Part shown: positions 11,457-21,800 of the stretch, in pieces | How positions within the stretch are numbered: the stretch's first letter is position 1 | Layout: each line of letters opens with the position of its first letter | Source: Ignelater luminosus | Lineage: Eukaryota > Arthropoda > Insecta > Coleoptera > Elateridae | Length of the DNA stretch: 64,000 nucleotides | Direction: 5' to 3' | Assembly: GCA_011009095.1 (NCBI GenBank) | Contig: VTPC01091297.1 | Coordinates: 133,948 to 197,947, forward strand | The notes under the pieces: model-generated | Databases searched by the model: none | Told to the model about the DNA's origin: nothing | Seen by the model: only the letters and a program-made list of their open reading frames with translations | Made by a program: the position numbers and the translations under genes

Positions 11457-12906
11457 CAGTGTGTTCATTTTAAGTGTCCACACTTAACATCTGGTAAACA
11501 AACTAATTTATTTACGGAGGGGGGCATTAAAATGCATAATTAACTCAATAACAGAGGGCGCTGTGCTCACTCTTGCACACATAACCTTAGAATTTAAAAT
11601 GGTACCCTACCATTTATGATACGTCGTTGGAAAGGGAATAACAATAGCAATCTTTTGGTGAAAAGAAAATTGAAATCGGCTTACTAATGTCTCGTTTTAG
11701 TGATGAGTTTAAATTCTGTTAGAATTGTGTTAAAATCTCATGGGTAGTTGCGCAGAAACCAACTGCATTCCGATTACTTGCCGATGTAATGAATATTACC
11801 TTGACTGAAAATGTCTTAATTTTTTGCTTGGTAGTTGTGATCTCCTAGTAGTAAAGCGTGTTCAAATCTACCGCTAAACGCGGCAAGTTTAGTACTACTG
11901 AATGTTTTTAGAATCGCGTAAAGCGTGCTTTATCACCACTCCCGACGACACCCGACGCACATCCGTAACACCCTAACATAATGCTAGTTAAGTAAATAGA
12001 TGCATTTTAATTGTTTTGTCACTTATTTCGGATATGAAACAAATGAACGTAAATATCTTTAATTGAATAATTAAATTGAACTATCAGTAGAAAGTGAAAA
12101 CAACAGAAAAGAAACAACACAAGATGGGCAATCTTTTAAAGGACCTACCTAACCTAGCGACTCACATCAGCAGATCAATTCACACTATTCGACTCCAAAT
12201 AGATGTAGTCACAGTTATTTTTCACTCAGAACTATCACTAAGACAATGAATTGGTCACCTCGATTCAAAATTACTATATAAAACTTCTCACTATAATAAC
12301 AAAGGTAAGTCATATTTTTTATGTAAATTATCGCATCTCGATTGTTTTAATATGTATTTTAGATGAAAAACAAGTGCAACTTTACATGTTCTAACATTAC
12401 ATAAGATGAATTGAACTATGGTGAGTTCCTACGTTTAGATACTGTTTTCAAGAATTATTACTTACTTCGTGTTGTTCCTTCACTTCTGTGTTTACCTTCT
12501 ATTGACAGTTCAATTTACAATAATCAATTAGAAATGTGTTTTGCATCCAAAATAAGCACCAAAGCAATTGAAATAGGTTTCTTTACTTAGTTAACACAAT
12601 TTAAATACTTAACTAAAATGAAACGTTTTGTGCTATAACTTTCGATTAAGTGGGCCGATTTGAATTTTGTTTTCAATAGATATTGCTGTTGTTATTCCCT
12701 TCCCAACGATGTATCGCAAGTGTTGGAGTGGCATTTAAGATTCCGAGGTTATATGTGCGACAGCAAACACAGCGACCTCTATAAATCAGTTAATTCTGTA
12801 TTCTAATGTTCTCCTCTATAAATAGATTGAGGTGGTTTTTCTTATTTCCATAACTTCAGTTGTCAAGGGGATATTAAGAGTAGACACTTTTAAAATGAAC
12901 ACAGTG
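11457..12906. mobile_element. TA-flanked 1.45-kb element with long imperfect inverted arms, nested in the hAT
   Basis: The left end starts CAGTGTGTTCATTTTAAGTG; the right end, read inward, starts CACTGTGTTCATTTTAAAAG. Both are flanked by TA (11455-11456 and 12907-12908). Similarity between the arms continues inward for roughly 270 bases with indels, including shared words CATTCGTTGGGAAGGGAATA-like (plus strand 11622-11650 against about 12690-12715). The interior (about 11740-12590) has no recognisable transposase. The TA duplication suggests Tc1/mariner-type mobilisation, but the long arms also fit a foldback-like element. Confidence 0.8.
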
Positions 12907-13154
12907 TATGTACTTACATAAGAGTGGTCATGCAATAATGAACATGTGCCTGCTTACATGTCATGGTAAATTAAATTTGACATTTTCAAATGACAGATAT
13001 GATTATTCAAATCAAAACTCGATATGCCGTAACTGTCAATATTACTTTACATGGCCACGCTTAAGGAGAGAATTATCGAATAACTTGTAACAATTAAAAA
13101 TAACGCAAACATTTTATTAGCTCCCCTTGAGAAAAAAGTCTATGGGCGCCCATG

Positions 13155-13162
13155 GTGCTATA
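13155..13162. repeat. Right 8-bp target duplication of the hAT element
   Basis: GTGCTATA, the exact copy of 10729-10736. Confidence 0.9.
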
Positions 13163-14040
13163 CCTAAAACATGTAAAGATAATAACAGCTGTTTGTTTCG
13201 CCTCTCAAACCTATGAAAAAATTAAAATGACTTATAGAAACCTAATAAAAGGTTATAGGAATTTCAGATTAAACAAATGTGATGGTAATAGAAAGTAAGG
13301 TATCTAATTTTATGATCAAGCGTTACATTATAGTTACAAGTAAATTAGAGAAACAAGACTTTGATACCGACATGTGACCCGACTGCTCAATTGATATCGT
13401 TGGTTAAGCGGGAGCAAAATCCGGACAACTATGGACTGGAATCATACAATCTGCATCAAAAGGAGTACGTCAGATCTCATTTCACTATCACACATCACCT
13501 AGACGTTAGAACAAAGATTAAAATCAATTTAGACAATTTCTATACCCTCTTCAGCAATTGAGATTAGCCATACACAAAAGACGGTTAACATATAAATGAG
13601 ATGAGAAATCAACTTTCAAGACACTAATAGAAAAAGAAAGTTCTCTATCGTGATGATGAAAACAATTGTCCTGTTATCAAAATGACTTTCATTATTGAAA
13701 TTGTAACGAGCTCTTTCCAACTACCTCACCGCGAACGAGGAGATCTAGAACATCGCGCATAAAAGCAATTCAGAGAAGTAGGGTATATACTGTATGTCTA
13801 AATTTGATAGGGTTACCACATATTCATGTAATCTTGATTAAATGTTAATTGAATACCAAAATAAACAATTAATTAACAAAGTTAAACATCCCCGAGTGGA
13901 TATAAATATCTGCTGTCACTTTAAACCACTAAACAACTTGGGAAACTTTTAACTATTAAAAGACCATAACAATGTAACAACGGGTACTTGTATAAAAACA
14001 TAGAAATAAATATGTTACAGTCTCATAGAGAAAAATGTTT
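13163..14040. other. AT-rich spacer
   Basis: No recognisable gene. A 66-codon open frame at 13361-13561 shows no known motif and is probably chance. Confidence 0.45.
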
Positions 14041-14210
14041 ACCTGAAGTACCAATGGTTGTTGGTGAAAGTGCTGTGTTGTGGTATACGATGCTGATGTG
14101 GTACACCTCCTAAATGGTGGACGAAATGATGGCTGACTTGTATATAGTATAGTGTAGTAGCAATATGTAGGACGCTAACTGTACCAGGCGAAGGATTTTG
14201 CGAACAGCAA
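14041..14210 (-). other. Candidate host exon (His-rich frame ending at a splice donor)
   Basis: On the minus strand an open frame reads ...LHIATTLYYIQVSHHFVHH and then LGGVPHQHRIPQHSTFTNNH, and runs to TTCAG|GTAAAC, a good donor at about 14046/14045. A possible acceptor is ATACAAG at about 14133 or GATAATAG at about 14220. A second minus-strand donor, GTTG|GTAAGTAC, lies at about 14332. Composition is more balanced than the spacer. The His/Pro-rich composition does not point to a family I can name. It may be a real exon, or a chance frame next to a good donor match. Confidence 0.25.
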
Positions 14211-15399
14211 GCCTATTATCCGCAATGAATGACCGTCTGTCTGGGGTGTCTCAGAGTAGGAAGCTACTGCAGCCAGGTGCCTGTGGCTTTCAAGACAAGG
14301 CAAAACTTGCAGTTAGATACTGTACTTACCAACCAGTGCCAGTGCAGTGCAAGAGACCCGTAAAATGCCAGACAAATATACATGCGCCAGTGTACGTCTA
14401 ACAAATATTGCTCTCACTACAGATTGATGACTGTTAATTGCTTAGCACATTTAGAATCTTTCGAACTCCGTTATCATGGTCATGAATATATTGAAAAAAG
14501 TTTCCAAGTAGTATCCTCATTGCTTCCCGCATGAGGTGTCTTACCAGAAGGTGGACAACCTTTTTGCAAATAATCCATAAAGCTACTTTTTGTTGATCGA
14601 CAGATCGTAAGATTATTTTCAGTTACTACCAGAGGAGAGTTAACAGTTCCAAATTTGTTTTCTGTACAAAAGCAAGACAGATTTTAAGACCACATCCATG
14701 ATAAGTTTCTTTACCCGTTTTTTAAAGAAACTTTTTGTAACTTGTGTTACTAAAAACTTCCGTGTTCTAGTGCTCACCATGTCATCACACTATCAGGCTA
14801 AGTGTTAAAACAGTAACAATTTGCTGTTATTTTGACAAGAGTCCTTCGACTCTTTATCTTTTTGTTTGACTGTCATCGATCCCTAGACACATACTAATTT
14901 ACTTTTTAACGTAATATTGTGTCATTTTATGGTTTTTTTTTATATTTCTCACTGCACTAATGAATTCTTCTAGTCTTGTACTTTAATATCAAAAGAAGCA
15001 ATAGATTAGGATGATAAGAATGAAGACTAAATTACATCATCTGATGATATATAAAACTTTTTGTTATTCTTGTTCACAATAACAAATCTGGCAACATTGC
15101 TACATAGTCAAGTATTTATATTATAAACTGGGCATGCTTTGGAATCTTCAAATTTGCAACCACAAGAAACGCAACACTTGTTTACTTGATGTGAACATGG
15201 TTTTTCACAATTTGAATTTTAATGATATGTCGTTTTGTCATTATTGTTAATAATTTAAAACGGCAGTGTCAAGACTTTTATTGCCATTAACTTTTTTTTG
15301 TAAAGAATGTCTGATACAAGCATCATTGATAAGGTTAACATAGAATTAATTAAAGTATATTTCAACTGTTACATTTATTTTGTACGCAAGTGTACATAA
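14211..15399. other. Spacer, mostly AT-rich
   Basis: The stretch to about 14400 is less AT-rich; it contains CAGTGCCAGTGCAGTG near 14335-14350. No repeat borders or genes are recognised up to the foldback element. Confidence 0.45.
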
Positions 15400-16505
15400 T
15401 AGTGTGGTTCACAAGTTCCATTTTGGCTATTTTTGGCCTGACTTCATCAAAAATTATGATCGAGGTGTCATTCGATTCGGAATGGCATTTAGAAACTTTT
15501 CGAACATTTCGAAGTCCCGCGCAAAAAAATTGCAAAAGTTATAAACAAATTCGTAAAAAAAGGGGGTTTGTTTTTTGCAAATATCTCGAATAATATTGCA
15601 AATATCCGAAATCAAAAAAAAGATCCTTAAAGAGCAGGAAATCTACAAAGAAGTCTCAACTCCCGGAATTGTATCACCAATACTTATAATTTTAATTTAG
15701 CGGTGAAAATAGGGCTAAAAACGCGTGATCTGGCCGCCGCACGCGCCGCTTAGTTTGCTCTCTTTAACAAAAAAAAATTTTTTATCTATTAAATATAAGT
15801 ATTAAGGAATACAAAAATTCAGGTATCATTGGGATACATGAATGAACAATAATCCGGAAAAGAATTTTTCCCACAATTTGTTTATTAGTTATGCTTTTGT
15901 TAACTAAAGAAATTTTACCAATTTTTGATTGTTTATAAAAAAGTGGAGATTGACAATTTTTTAATTTTTCCAACGAGGATCTGTTCTGAGCCTGTGGAGA
16001 ATAAGCTCAAGAATAAAAAAAATCTCAGGTTTTTAGTTTAAAAAATATCATGGTTTTTATGTAAATTTTCAATTGGTAAAATTTCTTTAGTTAACAAAAG
16101 CATAACTAATAAACAAATTGTGGAAAAAGTTTTTTCCGATGGATTATTGTTTATTCATGTATCCCAATGATACCTCAATTTTTTTATTTCTTATGATTTA
16201 TATTTAATAGGTAAAAAAGATTTTTTTTGTTAATGAAAGCAAACTAAGCGGCGCACGTTTTTAACCCTATTTTCACCTGTTCTTCCTGCTCTTTGAGGAT
16301 CTTTTTTTTTGATTTCGGATATTTGCAATATTCTTCGAGATATTTGCAAAAAACGAAACCCCTTTTTTTACGAATTTGTTTATAACTTTTGCAATTTTTT
16401 TGCGCGGAACTTCTAAATGCCATTCCAAATCGAATGACACCTCGATCATAATTTTTGGTGAAGTCAGGCAAAAAATAGCCAAAATGGAACTTGTGAACCA
16501 CACTA
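15400..16505. mobile_element. Foldback-type element: two long inverted arms almost meeting in the middle
   Basis: The left end reads TAGTGTGGTTCACAAGTTCC (15400-15419) and the right end is its reverse complement (16486-16505). Matching continues through nearly the whole element: the block with AAAAATTGCAAAAGTTATAAAC, the AAAGAGCAGGAA block, GCCGCTTAGTTTGCT, GTATC.TTGGGATACATGAAT and TTTGTTTATTAGTTATGC all recur inverted. The spacer is roughly 15960-16060. The left arm has extra stretches (about 55 bases near 15645-15700 and a smaller one near 15730), so the arms have diverged. The flanks read TAA on both sides, or TA if the first two bases are counted as the target. No protein is encoded. Confidence 0.85.
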
Positions 16506-19139
16506 TAAGCAACAGACTATTTTCTTTTTAATGTCAAGCTCTTGACGTTTTTGGAACTGAGATATCTATTAGGTGTAGACTATAATTTGGGTTAACCTAA
16601 TTGTTTACGGTAACATTTCTATCTATGGCCTCAGTTATTAATCTTAATTAGCACAGTTTAACCCACCCAGCACATTTTAATTTTTTATGCGTATAGATTT
16701 GATGTAAAATCTCTTAGCCTACGCATTCACTTTGCTAGACGTATTTACCGATGTTACAACAAACATTGTGTAGGTAACATCATTTATGTTATGAAATGGC
16801 TTTATAACAAGATTAATTATTATTTGTGCATTATTAATTTATAATACTGATCTAATTTATGTAAACCAGCTATCCTGTGAGTCTGTTTGACAGTTGAAAT
16901 GTATCCATGACTCTATAGTTATGTTTACCAGATCGATTTTCCGAAATCAATCACGGTCCATTAACTAGTCCAACCAATAAAGTTTTCTCAACGAAATTTA
17001 CCGATGGCTATTAGAAGGCCTTAAGGTAAACTAGAATACAGAATGCATTACCATATTGTTTAACAACTTTGTACAGAATGTGTACGCATGTTTTCCAGAG
17101 GGGTAACTACAGCTACAGGCAGAACACCGCGCATCGTTGCGATACAAACGCCTCCGCCTTGTTTTCATTGAATTAATTACTTGTTTAGACAACTGTAACG
17201 AAACAAGCAAGCCATGCAGAATAATGCGTGGTTTGCGGCGTAAGAACTTTGCCAGTTTCTACTGAATCCTCTGACTGTATATATCGATGCATCCTCTTTA
17301 CGTTACGTTACGTTACGTTGCGTTGGACAGTTTGGGTCCCCCAAACAGGAAAAGAAAATTTATTTAAAAGATATCTTCTATTTAATTTTTATTTACTAAT
17401 TTTTTATAAAAACTATGCGGATGTAATTTTCTATATTGCTGTCTTTACGAACCAACGTGTAAAACACATTCTTTTATAATTTATTATAAAATATATCTGA
17501 CGTAAAATGAGCAGAAGCTCTCTTAATTTAAGAAACACAAAAGCTTTTTAAATTTTATGTGTCAGCAGAGGATGCTATTTTAAGGCCACTTAACTTCAAA
17601 AGTAAAAATATCACGAACAATAGCTTGTAAGAATTTCCACTAAAAGAAAACAAATAACTTTCGTAACAATAGCATTAGGATTATTTAAGATGCATGTAAG
17701 TACTTAAAATAGAGCTTAAACGGGTACAAATTGATATTTACAATCTTAAACTGCCACATTTATTTTTATGTACAAATTGTAAATTAGAGAACAAAAGTAA
17801 GATAGACATACTAACTAGTTAATTCTATTAGAGGTAATAAAAATTCATGCCTGAATCGATTTGACTAGTCATACCTCACACGGTCGCAAATACTTTCTTT
17901 AACGACGATTGTAGAAGTTTAGAACTTTGATAATAATTGCTTATAATTTATTTCAAAACCTAAGAACAAACATAATTAAAAGTAACTAGTCTTGTATAAA
18001 CTTGCTAAACGCATTAATCTGATAAATAAAACATGAAATAGAATAAATTAATAATAATTGATTTTTACAACTCCCTAATATTTAAAAGGCACCTTTCTCT
18101 ATATTGTGTTTATTTATTCTAATGCGTCTAAGATTCTAATTTTAAATTCAACTGTAGATTTACTTGCTTTACAATCTTAAGGATCTCACTCAAAGATTGC
18201 TAATTTCTACAACTAAATACTGCTTTAGAGTCAACTTACATTATTAGAATGGTATAGTATCAACTTAGCAAAGTAATATCTATCTCTGTAACAATAAAAA
18301 ACTGAAAAGATTTATATTTGAGGTCCTTCAGGATTCACATGGTCAAGATACTATTACTCTACATAAATATTTTCTATAACGCATCTTTTTGACTTTGATT
18401 TATAAATTAGCGATTCTTATATCTAACCTATTTAAATAACAATAGGAAAATTTTTCTCTTAAACACTATAATTTATAAATAATTCTTAGCAGGACTTATT
18501 TGTGATCAAACAGCAAACCATTACCTTATTTATGGTATTGATATAGTAAGAAATAACGACATGGAAGATTCATAACCTATAATCCAGATTTTAAAATATA
18601 AAAGAATAATAATAAGAGAAATTTGTATTTTGTATTCTATGTATGGTAAGCAAGTATAGATTTTCAATTATAGGAAAATTGAGATTCACTGATTGTTTTG
18701 ATAACAGGTAATATCGTAACTAACTCATCTTTTCTGTTCCTCTCTTTAATTTTAGAATTTAAATTTGTATATACTGTAAATTCACACATAATAATGTTTG
18801 TTTTTAAATTGGTAACACTAGAAGAATTTTTATTTTTGCTGTGTTATTTGCATTCATACAAGCTTTATCAAAAACCTTCAAAGCTAGCAATAGCAGTAAT
18901 CTTACTGCATTTTGCTACCTTAAATAAAATCTTTTACATTCATTATTCGTGTCAAGATTTTTCTAACGTTTAGTATACATACAAAAACAATGCATCAATG
19001 AAATTTTAGTTAAAGGTTTTTAAAGAAATAGTTGTAGTTTTCAAGCTTTTCATAAAAAAAGTAGGTACTCTAGCTAATCTACAGATTGGTTTATCTTAAA
19101 TATTCCATCTTATTTATCAGTGACTTTATTTTCATTGCT
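16506..19139. other. AT-rich spacer with a short pentanucleotide repeat
   Basis: No gene is recognised. A short run of CGTTA units lies at about 17299-17320. A small less AT-rich patch at 17100-17340 has no identifiable motif. The open frames here (for example 18698-18973) are AT-rich and hydrophobic by composition only. Confidence 0.5.
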
Positions 19140-19233
19140 TTTGAAAAGAAGGTTTAAAGTAAATATTAATAGTTTCTATCTCGCCTTATATAGTAGTAAA
19201 ACTGGTGTGCCACAAGGCTCAATACTGGGACCT
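19140..19233 (+). pseudogene. Fragment of a non-LTR retrotransposon (LINE) reverse transcriptase
   Basis: The frame reads LKRRFKVNINSFYLALYSS and then KTGVPQGSILGP. The second block is the reverse-transcriptase motif (S/T)GVPQGS.LGP shared by jockey, CR1, RTE and related LINEs, and the upstream part fits the usual RxxxVxINxxxS segment before it. After LGPD the frame leaves the family. The YxDD box and all other domains are missing, so this is a scrap of a dead copy. The clade cannot be assigned from this length. Confidence 0.78.
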
Positions 19234-19239
19234 GATATC

Positions 19240-21060
19240 AAAGCAGCTATTCGAGGCGGGTGTTAGTTTCACAAGATCAGCTGTTCTCTTGGCGCTACCT
19301 GTGCTGGAGTGAACAGAGCTTCGTTATCCAGTTGCTGCGGTGAAACCGACAGAAAACTGGGAACCAAAACGACAACGCAAATCCCTACACAATTCTTTCA
19401 GGACCGAGCAAATCAGATATATCGTGGGAAGTTTAGTCGGAAGTTTGCTATCAAACCGATCCTATCCAATCCCTCGACCGCGTGCAGTGTTCACCCTTCC
19501 AAATTACCAAATTCCATTCCGACCGAAAAAGTATATATGTCTACAATGGCCTAGCTGTTCCTTGGCAACCTACGTCGTGGGGTACGTAGGATCAGGAGCA
19601 GCCCCGGTCAACCCGGGATTACCCTACGAAAGTGAGTTTAAACTCTCCTTTGTCGACGTTGTTCAGTTCTTCATCACATCATCGTTGCATCCAGCATCCA
19701 AAGACACCCTGTCGCGGATCTCTACATATTCAGCTTTCAACTCTACATCCGGCTCAACACCTGCTCGGCAACACGAGGGCACCTAACAATACCTGGCTTT
19801 CAATAACATCCGGGTCTCAAACACCGGCTATGACACAACCCCTGGGCTTCAATTCTACTCAAGTTATTTTAAGACTTTCCAACCATTTCGACGCGTCAGC
19901 CGATTTTTGTAGCCTCCTCTGTCAATAAATTCATTGCCAACAGTATCATCAACCGCCGACCCAACACGTACTTTTTTGCGAAAACGCCGACGCGCTCTTT
20001 ATCTCAACTTCGCTCTGACCGGACGTTGCTTTTTTTCATCATCTGTAGCCAGCAACCGACTATTGTTACTACAAGAACAAACGACCGTATCTCCATCGCA
20101 AACGCAAACGATCACCGGGCTTCGGCTGAAATGTCAATAGTAATTACGTTGTTCAATTCTTCAATTCAACTCCGTTATTCCAACATTCCTTTGTCCATGT
20201 CTGGCATTATTCGGCCCGCCGCGCCGATACCCGGGGTTCACTGACTGACGACCCCCTCCAGTAGCATCCTGGTTACCTTACGTGTAAGGGGGGTATGTCC
20301 AGGTGCAGTGCTGGTAATCCGGAATAACCCTACGTTGCGGTGACGTACGCTTCCAGGTTCAGCTGTCCCTCTTTCGCTGCGCCCGCGTACGCTGTTGCCT
20401 TGAGAGAAAGGCGCCACTCCCAGGTGGCCGCTTACCGAACGCATTCCGGGCTGCAGCGCTTGTAAGTTTGCGGCCCGGAAGTCCCCGAAAGCTTTTTGTT
20501 ATGCCACAATAATCAAAAGTATGAAATTTCGAGTACTAAAGTTTTTTCTTCTCCGTACTTGTTCAGCTTCATCTGCCTTTTTCAACATTCGTTTCTCCAA
20601 CTATATACATTGCTGGCCCCACACAGTGGCATTCGTATCAACATCTGGCACCATCCATCTAGGCAGCACGTGAACACCATCTGCGCACCAACCAGCCACC
20701 ATCTTATCAACATAACAACAATAATGGCAAGGCCGATTCCTGAATATCATACATACCGTTTTCTACTACCTCCACTGCCAGCACACTTGGCCTACACCCA
20801 ACATCTCCATCAGCACTTACGACCACCAAGATCAACTGTGCTTCTTCTACCGCCACGCCACATCATCACCATCTCTGCTGTTTACTATTACTACTCACCG
20901 TCAGATTTTCCATCACTTAGTGCAGCTGCCGATGGGACAGAACAAAAAAAATGAAAGTCTTGTCATAAAACCGATCACGTCAAAAGCACTTTAGCTGAAG
21001 AGACCCCATAGAGGCTAGAACGGCCATCTGCATTCCTCAAGAAACCAAAAGAAAGATAAC
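19240..21060. other. C-rich, compositionally distinct block next to the LINE scrap
   Basis: The plus strand is strongly enriched in C and in CpG over about 19240-20960, unlike the surrounding sequence, and carries open frames in several phases (19340-19786, 20496-20954) with no recognisable domain. At its far end, about 20994-21035, is CTGAAGAGACCCCATAGAGG followed by CTAGAACGGCC, which resembles the CTGAAGA...GAAACG signature seen near the 3' ends of many insect LINE and Penelope-like elements. I infer a decayed retroelement copy read left to right, but no ORF domain proves it. Confidence 0.4.
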
Positions 21061-21099
21061 ACTGGTTTATAATTGTTTTGATTACAAACAAAAGAATTT

Positions 21100-21800
21100 T
21101 TCCAAAGGCGGCTGACTATTGTATGAATTGTTCTCCTCTTCAGTCGTCAATCAGTGAAATTAGACACTTGTGCAGTAACGGAGAATCGTAAGCAGAAGAA
21201 CGCGCAGTAATAACCTGATATTGGATAATAATTGGTTAGATGGTGGGAGCGAAGCAAAGGACTACGCAATCCCTCTGCAACGCGTGGTGTATGATGTGGT
21301 GAGTCCGTGACCGTTTAGTTATTTATTGATGAAATTAAATAGGATGATCGATAATCCCAAACAAGAGCTCGCAGCAAAAGCTTGATCTAAAGTAAAGTTT
21401 TACAAACGGCTGACACGAAGCAGACGGTCACGCAATTCTTTTTCTCCTCTCCTACGTCGGTTGATGGTTGATGTAATGAGTCTGTGACCGAGATGGTATT
21501 GATGAAATTGGTACGCGAAAACGCACCTTTCTTCAAATGTTAGTCATCTAAAGTTTGGTCTTCATGAAAGATTAGAAGACATACAACCGGCGACGTAAAC
21601 CAGCGACGGAACTTGATTCACGAAACAGTAGTTTCATAAAGGTCAGGAAGTAATAGTGATGACCCGAATAAGGATGATAAGAAACACGGTTGTCTTCAGA
21701 AGTTTGTGTCTCCTCTTCGGTAAAGATGGCATAGAAAAGAAAAAACCAACAGAAACTGATATTGACGATACGTGTGTTTGTGCTGGGTATTAATAAAATA
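21100..21800. repeat. Possible degenerate tandem repeat (~160-190 bp period)
   Basis: Similar word orders recur: TGAGTC(C/T)GTGACCG...TTGATGAAATT at about 21300-21335 and 21478-21510, and TCTAAAGT...ACAAACGGCTGAC against TCTAAAGTTTGGTC...CAACCGGCGAC at about 21388-21415 and 21548-21590. CTCCTCTTC also recurs (21133, 21710). Divergence is high and borders are unclear. Confidence 0.35.

Larger units (their letters stand above)
10737..13154 (+). mobile_element. Internally deleted hAT transposon carrying a nested element
   Basis: The left end reads CATTGACGCCTATAG and the right end, read inward, CATGGGCGCCCATAG: 12 of 15 bases match. The exact 8-bp duplication GTGCTATA on both sides fixes the borders and fits hAT. 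Just inside the left end is a palindromic GGGGGGCATGCCCCCC motif, and near the right end is CTCCCCTTGAGAAAAAA; both are familiar from hAT ends of this type. The left end is followed almost at once by the last part of the transposase (10826-11193), so the front of the gene has been lost. A separate TA-flanked element occupies 11457-12906. Without it, the hAT copy is under 1 kb. Confidence 0.9.

Noticed and set aside
15390-16512. Open frames inside the foldback element (for example 16244-16512)
   Set aside because: They mirror each other in the two arms, have no known domain and follow from the palindromic, AT-rich sequence.
17299-17320. CGTTA run as telomeric repeat
   Set aside because: Only about four units, and the unit is not the insect TTAGG repeat.
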